Assembly: GCF_015207665.1 (NCBI RefSeq)
Contig: NZ_JADEWL010000020.1
Span: 19,658-83,657 of the forward strand
Source: Plectonema cf. radiosum LEGE 06105
Lineage (GTDB): Bacteria > Cyanobacteriota > Cyanobacteriia > Cyanobacteriales > Nostocaceae
Direction: 5' to 3'
Length of the DNA stretch: 64,000 bases
Positions 52,071-61,841 of the stretch are shown here, piece after piece; the first letter of the stretch is position 1, and every line of letters begins with the position of its first letter. The translations under genes were made by a program, and so were the position numbers. The notes under the pieces were generated by a model. That model worked only from the letters and a program-made list of their open reading frames with translations, was not told where the DNA came from and made no database searches.

Positions 52071-53747
52071 ATGATGTCACAGCAAAATATTTTAGAGCTA
52101 GCAAAGCAGGGTGATGCTCAAGCAATAGCATCTTTAATGAATCGGCAATTACAACCCAAAGGAATAACCGCGAAAGCAACTGTTGATAATTCTTGCTTAC
52201 AAATTATGCTACTCTCTGATGAAACTCTAAACCAACAAGCTTTAGTGGAGTTTATTCGCAAAGGATTAACTGGATTAAAGATTATATCAATTGGGAAAGT
52301 AAAAATTTTTGCAAAAAAGATAGGAGAAGATTTCCCCGCTTGGAGTCAGGATTTAATTATAAATGGTAGTCAATTTGAAATAGTAACTCCAATTAAAACT
52401 TCACAAGAAGACTTAAAAGAGCAAGCAAAGCTTGGAGATACTAATGCTATATCATCACTTTTAAATCAATCTCTACAATCCAAAAATGTTACTGTAAAAA
52501 CTAGCTTGAAAGGAGATAGTTTAAATGTGATGTTGGAGTCAGATGATATTCCCAATGAGGCTTGTGTAACTTTAGTCCGTAGGGAAGTTGTCATGCTAAA
52601 ATCTACATTAATAAATGAAGTCCATGTTTACGCAAAACAACGCAACAGTGATTTTCCAGCATGGTCAAAAGAAATTAATTTATCAGAGCAAAGTTATTCT
52701 ACACAATCTGTAGCAACCTCTTCAAAACCAAATTCGCATAATATATCTATTACTATTAATGATAAAGTAATTAATCTAAATAACGTAGAATCTGTAAAAA
52801 TTGCCAAAGCATCAGTAATTGTAGGTGCAGTTATTTTAGCAATAGGAGTTTTTTGCCCTATTGTCAGCGCTCCTATTATTGGTACTCTTAACTATTTCCA
52901 TAATGGAAACGGTGATGGGGTAATTTTACTAATATTATCTGCTATTTCTATCTTTTTAGTGCTGAAACACGAATTTAGATACTTATGGTGGACGGGGTTT
53001 GCTTCACTGGGTGTCACAATTCTCGGTTTTCTCGGCTTTCAATGGAAATTATCTGAGATTAAATCGAGTATGGAATCGGAACTACAAGGTAATCCATTCA
53101 GAGGTTTGGCTGATGCTACTGTAAACTCGATTCAATTACAGTGGGGTTGGTTGGTTATTCTGCTTGGTATCGGGTTAATTCTTGCTGGAGTTTACTTTTA
53201 TGAAAGGCAAAATATAAATAAATCGGGATACGTCAATTATTTATTAGATTTAATCAATTTTAGAAAATCTAAAAAAGCATATTTATTTGCAGGATTGGTT
53301 GTGATTGGGTTAGTTTTACCTAAAGTATTCGTTGGAATAAAAGCTCAAGCAGAATATCGAGAAGTAGCATCAAAAGCAAAACAATCAGAAGCGAAAACAT
53401 ATATCGGCTCAATAAATCGAGGACAACAAATAATGCTATTAGAGAAAGATAGATTTTCTGCCTATTTAACAGAATTAGAATTAGGAATTGCTTCCGAAAC
53501 AGATAACTACAATTACAATATCACTAAGGCGGATACTTCATCAGCAATAGCAACTGCAACAGCTAAAGAAAATGGCATGAAAAGCTATATAGGTGCAGTA
53601 TTTATGGTTAAAGACAGTGAGTATGACTTTGATACAACTAAAGCTGTTATTTGTGAAACAAATTCTGCTTCTAAAACTCCTCCTGAGAATCCTCAGTTAC
53701 TAGGAGAAGATATTCAATGTGCAAAAGGTTCCAAGAAATTAAACTGA
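52071..53747 (+). CDS. Membrane protein with duplicated N-terminal domain and pilin-like end
   Basis: The 558 residues open with two copies of an 85-residue domain (about 1-100 and 115-205; each ends FPAWS). The unit begins LAKQGDAQAIASLMNRQLQP or its second-copy relative AKLGDTNAISSLLNQSLQSK. About five transmembrane helices follow (about 245-430). The C-terminal soluble part has SEAKTYIGSINRGQQIMLLE and DNYNYNI, a type IV pilin-like G/H domain related to the protein at 25759. It is probably an inner-membrane sensor or envelope protein; it is separated from the kinase operon by about 190 bp and may be unrelated. Confidence 0.7.
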   Translation: MMSQQNILELAKQGDAQAIASLMNRQLQPKGITAKATVDNSCLQIMLLSDETLNQQALVEFIRKGLTGLKIISIGKVKIFAKKIGEDFPAWSQDLIINGSQFEIVTPIKTSQEDLKEQAKLGDTNAISSLLNQSLQSKNVTVKTSLKGDSLNVMLESDDIPNEACVTLVRREVVMLKSTLINEVHVYAKQRNSDFPAWSKEINLSEQSYSTQSVATSSKPNSHNISITINDKVINLNNVESVKIAKASVIVGAVILAIGVFCPIVSAPIIGTLNYFHNGNGDGVILLILSAISIFLVLKHEFRYLWWTGFASLGVTILGFLGFQWKLSEIKSSMESELQGNPFRGLADATVNSIQLQWGWLVILLGIGLILAGVYFYERQNINKSGYVNYLLDLINFRKSKKAYLFAGLVVIGLVLPKVFVGIKAQAEYREVASKAKQSEAKTYIGSINRGQQIMLLEKDRFSAYLTELELGIASETDNYNYNITKADTSSAIATATAKENGMKSYIGAVFMVKDSEYDFDTTKAVICETNSASKTPPENPQLLGEDIQCAKGSKKLN

Positions 53748-54077
53748 TAAATAGCACTTGCTATTTTTGGTAGCATTAAACTATCTTCACAAATGTACTG
53801 TAAAAAGTAGGTATCTACTTTCTCCCAAAGTCTCATTCAACCACAAGCATGCTTTACTCTAAGGTAAAAATTGCGTTCGCTCTCAAAGTTCTTAACTTTT
53901 AGAGAAATATTGTAATAGCGCTACAGTAGCTTGTGTTAAAGCACTATTACAAACGAAGATTTAATTTATAATTTCTTTCTCTATACATTCGTTAAGTACT
54001 ATCGCGCAATAATAAAGTATCTGTTAGATATAAAATTCTAGTAACTTATAACTAACCTCACCTATAATTATCTAATT
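53748..54077. other. Intergenic region before the helicase relic
   Basis: These 330 bases contain no gene. A short stretch near 53867-53888 echoes the last codons of the zinc-ribbon frame at 51849-51872 but carries no wider similarity. Promoters for the helicase presumably lie in the AT-rich second half. Confidence 0.45.
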
Positions 54078-57000
54078 ATGAGCATTGTCAGAACTATTCC
54101 CGAACAAGGTCAACTTGTAAATGTTCGTTCCCGTCAGTATGTAGTATCGGATGTTCGCAATAGTACTTTAACTGCTGGTACTATGCCTATTGGCGTGAAA
54201 AAAGTTCAGCATTTGGTCAGTTTATATGCGGTGGATGATAATGCTTTGGGTGAGGATTTACAAGTTGTTTGGGAGCTGGAGCCGGGAGCTTATGTTTATG
54301 AGAAGATGGAGTTACCCGTACCTAATGGTTTTGATGAACCAGTGCGGTTAGATGCGTTTTTGGATGCGGTGAGGTGGGGTGCTGCTTCTACTGCTGATAT
54401 TCGCACGGTGCAGTCTCCGTTTCGCAGCGGTATTGATATTGAAGATTATCAACTCGATCCGGTGGTGAGAGCGATACAAATGCCTCGGGTAAATTTACTG
54501 ATTGCCGATGATGTGGGTTTGGGGAAAACCATTGAAGCAGGGTTGGTAGCGCAGGAGTTGATCATTCGCGATCGCACTCGTCGGATTGTGATTATTTGTC
54601 CTTCTTCGTTACAGGTACAGTGGTTGGAACAAATGCGGGATAAATTCGGTTTGGATTTTCGCATTGTTGATAGTAATTTAATGAAGGAGTTACGACGGAA
54701 GCGGGGAATCCACGTTAATCCTTGGCAGCATTTCCCCAGATTGATTACTTCCATCGACTTTTTGAAACGCGATACGCGAAGCGTCGCCCTTCGGGCTATC
54801 GCGCTTTACGTTTGTTTCGGGAGGTGTTACCGGGGGAAGGGGAACCGATGTATCCCAGACGTTTCGATTTGTTGATTGTGGATGAAGCTCACAATGTCGC
54901 ACCTTCTGCGGGGGGACGTTATGCTGTAGACTCGTTAAGGACTGCTGCGATTCGGCTTTTGGTTCCGCATTTTGAACACAAGTTATTTTTAACGGCTACT
55001 CCTCACAACGGTTATCCTGAAAGTTTTACGGCTTTGTTAGAGTTACTTGATTCTCAGCGTTTTGCTCGCGGTGTGGTACCGGATAGGAAGCAGCTTCAAG
55101 TTGTGATGGTACGACGATTAAAGTCGGAAATGAAGGATTGGGATGGTTCTAATAAATTTCCCGCTCGTAAGTTGGAAGCTATAGCGGTAGATTATTCAGA
55201 TGTGGAGCGTGGGGTACATTCTGCGTTGAAGCGTTATGCGGAATTACGAAATCAAGGCGCTGCGGATAATACGGAAAAGTATGCCATTGAATTTGTATTA
55301 AAGTTACTCAAAAAAAGATTGTTTTCTTCTCCCCAAGCTTTTGCAAATACTTTGACGCAGCATCAATATTCTTTGACGAATGCTCGCAAGCGCAAAAAAA
55401 CGAGTTTATCGCAGCCGAATGTGGGAATTTTACGCCGTCAATTGTCGCAAATTGAAGAAGATTTTGCTGACGATGATATTTATGAAGAATCGACGGATGA
55501 AGCGATTACTACTACAACCAGGTTGTTTCGAGAATTAACTGGTGAGGAACAAGATTTACTGCGACAAATGCAAGAATGGGCGGAAACGGCTTCGAGAAAG
55601 GCTGATGCTAAAGCAAGAGAGTTATTAAATTGGATTCATCTTTATATTAAACCCGATGGTAAATGGTCGAAGGAAAGGGTGATAATATTTACCGAATATC
55701 GAGCTACGCAGAAATGGCTGTATCAATTACTGGCTGGGGAAGGATTTGTCGAAGGTGAACGTTTGATGTCGCTTTACGGGGGAATGAATTCCGATGACAG
55801 GGAAAAGGTAAAAGCAGCGTTTCAAGCATCACCAGATATTTCCCCGGTACGGATTTTATTAGCGACGGATGCAGCAAGTGAAGGTTTGGATTTACAAAAT
55901 CACTGTCACCGTTTGATTCACTACGAAATTCCTTGGAATCCTAACCGCATGGAACAGCGAAATGGTAGAATTGACCGTCACGGGCAAAAAGCGAATGAGG
56001 TTTTAATTTATCATTTCGTTGGTAAGGGTTACAAGGAAAGCGCTACCATCGGAATTCGTCCTGGGGAATTAGAAGGGGATTTAGAATTCTTGATGAGAGC
56101 TGCATTGAAGGTTAATAATATCAGGGAAGATTTAGGAAAAGTTGGTCCGGTAATTGCATCTCAGGTGGAAGAAGCGATGTTGGGATATCGCAGCGTGTTG
56201 GATACTAGCAGTGCGGAAAGCGAATCGGAATCCGTGCGACGAATGTTGAAATTTGAGCGCAAGGTAAGGGAAGAAATTGATAAATTGCGGGAACAGTTAC
56301 AGGAAACTCGCGAGCATTTACGTTTGACACCAGACAATATTGAAATGGTAGTAAAAGTTGGTTTAGAAATAGCCCAGCAGCCAGCTTTAATACCTGTAGA
56401 AGGAATTGGTGGGAGATTCCATTTACCACCATTAAAAAGCAGTTGGGCTGTATGTAGCGAAGGTTTAGCTCATCCCCACACCAAAGAAATTCGTCCCCTT
56501 GTATTCGATCCAGAATTAGCTCACGGTAGAGATGATGTAGTATTAGCGCATTTGAATCATCGTTTAGTGCAAATGTGTTTGCGTTTGTTACGTGCCGAGG
56601 TATGGTCAAAGGAAGGTAAAAAAGGATTGCATCGAGTTACGGCAAGATTAGTTCCTAATTCAGCTTTAGAAGCCCCTGCGGTTATAGCATACGGTAGATT
56701 AGTAATTTTAGGAAGCGACCAACAGCGACTACACGAACAGGTAATTACAGCAGGAGGATTATTAAAAGAAGGGAAATTTAAACGGATGGGTGTAATGGAA
56801 GTACAGAAAGCTTTAAACGCAGCATTACCCGATATAGCACCGGAAAGTATTAGAGAAAAACTCGTGCAACTGTGGGATAAAAATTCCGAAGCATTAATGC
56901 AATCCTTACAGAAACGTAAAGAAGAAAGAGCGCAAAGCTTGCAAAATCAATTAGATAAACGAGCCGAAAAAGAAATAGAAGATATTACAGCGATATTAAC

Positions 57001-57244
57001 AGAATTACAGCGGAGTATTACCGAGGAATTGAACGAACCAGAATACAAACAGTTAGAATTATTCAATACAAATGAAAAAGAACAATTTGAGCGTAATATC
57101 AATAGTTTAAAAGTAAGGTTAGAGCAAATCCCAGCAGAAATTGAGCGAGAAGTAGCAGCAATCGAAGCCAGATTTGCCAATCCCACACCAAGGTTGTTTC
57201 CCCTAGCAGTAACTTACTTAGTTCCCCAGAAATTAGTGAAATAG
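54078..57244 (+). pseudogene. SNF2-family helicase (DISARM DrmD-like), broken by a repeat
   Basis: The first part (54078 onward) carries motif I DDVGLGKTIEAG (Lys150) and Ia ICPSSLQVQW. The second part, in another frame, holds DEAH (54881-54892), TATPHNG, LLATDAASEGLDLQ and RNGRIDRHGQ. Together they form a SNF2/RapA-like helicase of about 1045 residues with a long helical C-terminus, of the type found as DrmD in class 1 DISARM loci. A 32-bp insertion at 54772-54803 shifts the frame between motifs Ia and II. Removing it with one copy of the CGCG duplication restores a continuous frame reading DFLKRALRLFREVLPGEGEP. The rest of the gene is intact, so the loss is recent. Confidence 0.8.
54772..54803. 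mobile_element. Short dispersed repeat inserted with 4-bp target duplication
   Basis: The element is flanked by CGCG (54768-54771 and 54800-54803). It has complementary ends (CGATA/TATCG) and two inner hairpins, ACGCGAAGCGT and GCCCTTCGGGC, so it can fold as a three-way cross. It matches the style of the very small dispersed repeats reported in Nostoc-group genomes. A related layout occurs at 32994, and half-copies at 26313. Confidence 0.7.
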
Positions 57245-57272
57245 TTCGTAGTGAGGGATTTATCCCTCTCAT
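57245..57272. repeat. REP-like palindrome, copy 1
   Basis: Unit TTCGTAGTGAGGGATTTATC followed by CCTC; core AGGGAT-TT-ATCCCT. It lies at the stop of the broken helicase gene. Confidence 0.65.
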
Positions 57273-57417
57273 ATTCAAATTGTAGGGTGTGTCACGGCGA
57301 CGAAGATATATGATAGTTTGAGTAAATTATAATTTGCTGTGGCGCACCAACCCCCGTATTGTGACAATCGTGTCAGTACTGAATAAAATATCAACCAACC
57401 GCAAAATCCGTAAATTA

Positions 57418-57446
57418 AGGTAAGGGATAAATCCTTTACTACGAGC
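57418..57446. repeat. REP-like palindrome, copy 2 (reverse orientation)
   Basis: Core AGGGATAAATCCTTT followed by ACTACGAGC. It lies just before the DUF4058 gene. Confidence 0.6.
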
Positions 57447-57498
57447 AAAATAATTTGAGATAAAATCGAAGAATCGCTTACTTGTGGAGAGTAAAGTC

Positions 57499-58287
57499 AT
57501 GAATTCTCCGTTTCCAGGAATGAATCCTTATTTAGAAAATAATGTATTTTGGTCGGAAGTGCATCATAGACTAATTACAGCTATAGCTGATGCGATCGAA
57601 GTCAATATTCCTCCACAATATCGAGTTGCAATCGAACAACGTACTTATTTAAGCGATGATTCGGATTCGGTTTTGGTGGGTATTCCTGATGTTGCTGTTT
57701 TTTCTCAAAAAGATAAATTACCTCACCATTCGTTAGTTAAAACAGAAGTTTCTGCATCAGAAGGTGTTACAGTAACAATGCCGATACCGGAAAATGTTAA
57801 GGAAAGTTATTTAGAAATAAGAGAAGTTGCGACGGGTTTTGTTGTTACTACAATAGAAATTTTATCTCCTAAAAATAAGCGTGCTGGTGAAGGAAGAAAA
57901 GCATACGAACGCAAACGAAAACAAGTTTTAGCAAGTCTTTCTCATCTTATAGAAATTGATTTACTTAGAAATGGAAAACCAATGGCTGTTTTAGAAGATA
58001 TTAAGCCAACTGATTATCGCATCATTGTCAGTAGAAGCGAGCTTCGTCCTCAAGCTAAGTTGTACGGTTTTAGCGTTAGAGAACCCATTCCCACTTTTTC
58101 ATTACCTTTGCAGTCAGAAGATACAGAAATAATTTTAGATTTACAATCTTTACTTAATGGTATTTACAATCGCGCTAGATATTACCTAAGTATTGATTAT
58201 AATCAAGACCCGGTACCTTCATTAAAATCAGAAGATAAAAGTTGGCTTGATACGCTTTTACGAGAGAAAGGTTTACGTAATAAATAG
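57499..58287 (+). CDS. DUF4058 family protein
   Basis: This protein of 262 residues from ATG 57499 has the standard family start MNSPFPGMNPYLEN. The core motifs are PDVAVFSQ, YLEIREVATG and TTIEILSPKNK, an arrangement that recalls the PD-(D/E)XK nuclease fold (Asp, then Glu-x-Lys-like strand), though activity is unproven. The family is very common in filamentous cyanobacteria, often in many copies. It sits between REP copies 2 and 3, inside what is otherwise a DISARM-like gene pair. Confidence 0.85.
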   Translation: MNSPFPGMNPYLENNVFWSEVHHRLITAIADAIEVNIPPQYRVAIEQRTYLSDDSDSVLVGIPDVAVFSQKDKLPHHSLVKTEVSASEGVTVTMPIPENVKESYLEIREVATGFVVTTIEILSPKNKRAGEGRKAYERKRKQVLASLSHLIEIDLLRNGKPMAVLEDIKPTDYRIIVSRSELRPQAKLYGFSVREPIPTFSLPLQSEDTEIILDLQSLLNGIYNRARYYLSIDYNQDPVPSLKSEDKSWLDTLLREKGLRNK

Positions 58288-58300
58288 TTTTATGTGAAAT

Positions 58301-58329
58301 AGTTCGTAGTGAGGGATTTATCCCTCTCA
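58301..58329. repeat. REP-like palindrome, copy 3
   Basis: Same unit as copy 1 (AGTTCGTAGTGAGGGATTTA then TCCCTCTCA). It separates DUF4058 from the end of xisI. Confidence 0.65.
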
Positions 58330-58333
58330 AAAA

Positions 58334-58675
58334 TTAAGCTACTCCATAACCCGTATAAGGACGTTTATAACTTGGATGCAAACCAATAACAATGTCCTCT
58401 TTGGGTATACCCATTTCCACCAAATTTTGCGCCAAATCAGCTTCCGTCATGTTGCGCTGAATCCAAACTTTACCATCTTTGATATCTATATGGATGAAAC
58501 AGTTATAAACTCGTTTAAGACCATCCCAGCCAATATCAAGAAGTTGATAATGGTCATGCTCTGTGTCAAAAATCAACTGACATTCAATCTCATTAGAAGG
58601 ATTATTTTCTTCTAGCTTGGCATGATTATTTAGTAATTCACGAACAAACAATCGATATTGCTCTAATTTCTCCAT
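58334..58675 (-). CDS. xisI: XisI-family protein
   Basis: Start MEKLEQYRLFVRELL, then HYQLLDIGWDGLKRVYNCFI, and end SYKRPYTGYGVA: the 113 residues are characteristic of XisI, one of the fdxN-element excision control proteins of Anabaena. It overlaps xisH by 13 bp and is translated after it. No XisF recombinase is in the window, so it does not control a local excision that can be seen. Orphan XisH/XisI pairs are widespread in cyanobacteria and may form a toxin-antitoxin-like or nuclease unit. Confidence 0.9.
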   Translation of the reverse strand: MEKLEQYRLFVRELLNNHAKLEENNPSNEIECQLIFDTEHDHYQLLDIGWDGLKRVYNCFIHIDIKDGKVWIQRNMTEADLAQNLVEMGIPKEDIVIGLHPSYKRPYTGYGVA

Positions 58676-59079
58676 TCGACGACTACCTCTTGAACAGGAT
58701 CGTAGACGATCAATTTTACTTGATAAAGATTAACTGCTTCTTGAGTAAACTTTTCCTGAAAAAATGATTCAAATGTATCAATCGGAACCGCTAAATACAG
58801 CATTCTATCCGATTCGCTCATTTGTAATGCTAGACGATAATTTAAAAATTGACCTAGTGCAGCATGAAAATCTGTAATTACTGAAGCATTAAGGAAACTT
58901 TTGATTTCAACTGCTATCTTCTGTCCTGCTTTTTGAGCCGCTAAAACTTTGTCTGCTGCTAAATCTATCTCTAGCTTGACACCTTCAATTTTAATTTTTA
59001 ATGGGTCTGCTGTGATAACCCAGTCTTCTTTCAAAAGTGCTTGTTTTACAGCATCATGGAATAAGTCGCGAGCAGCCAT
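58663..59079 (-). CDS. xisH: XisH-family protein
   Basis: In this 138-residue protein the family start MAARDLFHDAVKQALLKEDW is followed by IEGVKLEIDLAADKVLAAQK then KIAVEIKSFL. The spacing (Glu, Asp, then Glu-x-Lys) fits a PD-(D/E)XK nuclease fold, which XisH proteins are thought to have. It is the first gene of the xisH-xisI pair, oriented against the methylase fragments, and lies between REP copies 3 and 4. Confidence 0.9.
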   Translation of the reverse strand: MAARDLFHDAVKQALLKEDWVITADPLKIKIEGVKLEIDLAADKVLAAQKAGQKIAVEIKSFLNASVITDFHAALGQFLNYRLALQMSESDRMLYLAVPIDTFESFFQEKFTQEAVNLYQVKLIVYDPVQEVVVEWRN

Positions 59080-59130
59080 TACTTTTTCTACAATTTCTAG
59101 GATTATTATCCATCAATTTGATAATAACTC

Positions 59131-59195
59131 AGTTCGTAGTGAGGGATTTATCCCTCTCATTCAAACAAGTAAGGGATAAATCCCTTACTACGAGC
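59131..59195. repeat. REP-like double palindrome, copy 4
   Basis: Two cores in inverted order, GAGGGATTTATCCCTC and AAGGGATAAATCCCTT, with outer TTCGTAGT and ACTACGAGC ends. This is the full-length form of about 65 bp. Confidence 0.7.
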
Positions 59196-59245
59196 GAATG
59201 TTGTAAAATTTGTAACTACCACCATTGATAATTGTTAACTGATAA

Positions 59246-61076
59246 ATGTCTACTCCCCGTCATCACGCTGAATGGTTATCTTTAGTTGAAGCAAACGGTC
59301 CTTTTTTAAGTTTACCCGTGCTTTTAAAGGCTTTTCCCAATGGTTTGGATGCTCACGAACCGGAACATTTTAAGTTATTACGGTTGGCTTATGAGGAATA
59401 TCTTGATGCTGAAGAGGAACCCGCGATTCATCGGGCTTGGGTAGATTTTATACTGCGCGAAACCTTAGAATTCCCCGACGAGGTTTTATTAACCGGACAA
59501 GCTATTCCCACAACAATTTCCGCTACCATTGCCGAACAAGGAGAAACCCTACGTCCGGATTACATAGTTTGTAGTGAGGGATTCATCCCTCTCATTGAAG
59601 AAAGAAAGGGATAAATCCCTTACTACGAGCAAGGGTTTTTCTGCGATTGTGGGAAATCCCCCGTTTATGGGTGGGAAAAAAATTACTGGTGCTTTGGGTA
59701 CGGATTATCGCGATTTTATCGTTAAATGGATTGCAAATAACGAACGCGGTAATGCCGATATTTGTGCTTACTTTTTCTTACGTGCTAAGAATTTATTAGA
59801 TATCAACGGTGGATTTGGGTTAATCGCTACGAATACTATAGCCCAAGGTGATACCCGCGAAGTTGCTTTAGATCGGTTAGTTGCTGATAAATGCGTTATT
59901 CCCCGTGCTGTACCGAGTAGAAAATGGGAAGGTAGCGCAAATTTAGAAGTTGCTCATGTCTGGTTGCGACAAGGTGATTGGCAGGGTAAATTTTATTTGG
60001 ATGATAAAGCAGTTAATGGAATTACACCGTTTTTGACTGTTCCGGGGAAAGCTGTTGGTAAACCTGAGAAGTTAGTAGCAAATCAAGGAAAATCTTTTAT
60101 TGGTTCGTATGTGCTAGGAATGGGTTTTGTTTTACAACCAGAGGAAGCACAAGCATTAATTGAAAAAGATGCAAAAAATAAAGATGTTTTATTTCCTTAT
60201 TTAAATGGTGAGGATTTAAATACTAATTTCGATCAATCTCCGAGTCGTTGGGTGATAAATTTTAAAGATTGGGCTTTAGAAGAAGCTGAAAATTATCCAG
60301 AGTGCATACAAATTTTACGAGAAAGAGTATTTCCTGAAAGACAAAAAAATAATGACAAAAATGTCCGTAAAAATTGGTGGCGATTTAAACGTATAGCAGT
60401 AGATTTACAAAAGGCGATCGCAAATCTAAAACAGGTGTTAGTTGTTGCAATTGTCAGTAGAACAGTAGCATTTACTTTTGTTTCAGCAAATCAAGTTTTT
60501 GCTCACAAATTAGCTGTTTTTGTATTTGAAAATAATTCATATTTTAGTATCCTTCAATCAAGCTTTCATTATCATTGGGCTTGGAATTATAGTTCAACAA
60601 TGAAAACTGACCTTAACTATTCCCCTACAGATGTCTTTGAAACCTTCCCCTTCCCCGAATCAACCACAAACCTAGAAACCATCGGCCAAAAATACCACAA
60701 CCACCGCCAAAATATCATGCTTGCTCGTCAAGAAGGCTTAACCAAAACCTACAACCGCTTCCACAACCCGGAAGAAACAGCAACGGATATTCAACAACTG
60801 CGGGATTTACACGTAGAAATGGATAACGCGGTTGCAACTGCTTATGGTTGGACGGATTTGGAATTAGAACACGGTTTCCACGATACCAAACAAGGATTGC
60901 GCTACACCATCAGCGAAACTGCGAGAAGGGAAGTTCTTGATAGATTATTGCAGTTAAATCATCAGAGATATAAGGAAGAGGTAGCGCAAGGTTTGCATGA
61001 TAAGAAGAAGGGGAAGGGGAAGAAGAAAGCGGAAGTTAAATCGGATGATGGGAATGGACAGTTGAGTTTGTTTTAG
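59246..61076 (+). pseudogene. Adenine-specific methylase (DISARM DrmMI/Eco57I-like) with lost middle
   Basis: The 5' part (59246-59565) encodes about 107 residues beginning MSTPRHHAEWLSLVEANGPF and ending ETLRPDYIV, like the N-terminus of large Eco57I-type methylases. A REP-like palindrome follows. The 3' part, in another frame, begins FSAIVGNPPFMGGKKITGAL (motif IV NPPF) and runs through LNGEDLNTN and TDVFETFPFPES to an end at 61076. The SAM-binding motif I and several hundred residues that normally lie between are absent, so the gene cannot make an active methylase. Expected partner of the upstream SNF2 helicase. Confidence 0.75.
59566..59630. repeat. REP-like double palindrome, copy 5, at methylase deletion
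   Basis: It has the same two-core form as copy 4, with small changes (GGGATTCATCCC). It lies exactly at the junction between the two surviving methylase parts and supplies stop codons to the first. Confidence 0.7.
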
Positions 61077-61089
61077 ATATAAAAATAAT

Positions 61090-61138
61090 AAGGGATAAAT
61101 CCCTTACTACAAGCTCGTAGTGAGGGATTTATCCCTCA
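61090..61138. repeat. REP-like double palindrome, copy 6
   Basis: Two cores arranged tail to tail (AAGGGATAAATCCCTTACTA, then TCGTAGTGAGGGATTTATCC). It lies directly before the transposase gene start. Confidence 0.65.
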
Positions 61139-61146
61139 TCTTAATT

Positions 61147-61752
61147 ATGTACGAATATCGCAAATTAACACCAGAACAAAAAGCAGAGTTAGTCGCAGAA
61201 AGATTAAAGCGGGGTTATCCTCCTCATTCTCCACCACATCCGATTCAAGATAGGGAATATTATTTGTTAACGGCTGCTTGTTACGAACATAAGCATTATT
61301 TAAACCCATCCCGTCGTCAATATTTATTAAATTTGATTTTTGAAAGGTTTATTCAAAGCGATGTAGAAATTAGAGCTTGGGTTGTTCTACCCAATCATTA
61401 TCATTTATTGGTTCGTGTTGATGATTTTAAGGTTTTGGGTAGTTTGTTTCACCGAATACATGGTAATACCGCTCGTGCATGGAATCTGGAAGATAAGGTT
61501 AGTCAACGTCAAGTTTGGTATAGCTGGAGCGATAGAGCTATTCGTTCGGAGCGACATTATTATGCAACGCTCAATTATATTCATTACAACCCGATTAAGC
61601 ATGGTTATGTGAGTTCGGGTTATGAGTGGGAGGATTGCAGTGTTCATTGGTATTTTGCTGAGTATGGGAGAGAGTGGTTGCGGGATTCTTGGGTGAATTA
61701 TCCTGTGAATAATTATGGTGGGGGATGGGATTGTTTTGATTTGGATAAGTAA
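61147..61752 (+). CDS. REP-associated tyrosine transposase (RAYT, Y1/HUH)
   Basis: ATG 61147 gives 201 residues. The HUH motif is NHYHLL, and the catalytic Tyr helix is HYYATLNYIHYNPIKHG. The family-typical RAWVVLPNHYH segment is also present. Such single-strand DNA transposases act on REP palindromes, to which they give rise. The gene is flanked by REP-like copies 6 and 7, and five more copies lie within the previous 4 kb, so substrate and enzyme are side by side. An earlier in-frame start would lie inside the palindrome and is less likely. Confidence 0.88.
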   Translation: MYEYRKLTPEQKAELVAERLKRGYPPHSPPHPIQDREYYLLTAACYEHKHYLNPSRRQYLLNLIFERFIQSDVEIRAWVVLPNHYHLLVRVDDFKVLGSLFHRIHGNTARAWNLEDKVSQRQVWYSWSDRAIRSERHYYATLNYIHYNPIKHGYVSSGYEWEDCSVHWYFAEYGREWLRDSWVNYPVNNYGGGWDCFDLDK

Positions 61753-61762
61753 GTTGGGTTAT

Positions 61763-61821
61763 ATGAGGGATAAATATTTTACTATGGAGTTTGGGTAAGG
61801 GATAAATCCCTTACTACGAGC
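61763..61821. repeat. REP-like double palindrome, copy 7
   Basis: One degenerate core (GAGGGATAAATATTTTACTA) and one well-kept core (AAGGGATAAATCCCTTACTA then CGAGC). It separates the transposase from the ParE-UvrD gene. Confidence 0.65.
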
Positions 61822-61841
61822 TTTATGTGTAAATTAGTTTT

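Noticed and set aside
53860..53890. Echo of the zinc-ribbon tail from 51849-51872 as a second relic gene
   Set aside because: Similarity covers only about 20 bases, and the surrounding sequence does not continue the match or an open frame.
57245..61821. Repeated palindromes as a CRISPR array
   Set aside because: Spacing is irregular (hundreds of bases), whole genes lie between copies, orientation varies and no cas genes are present.
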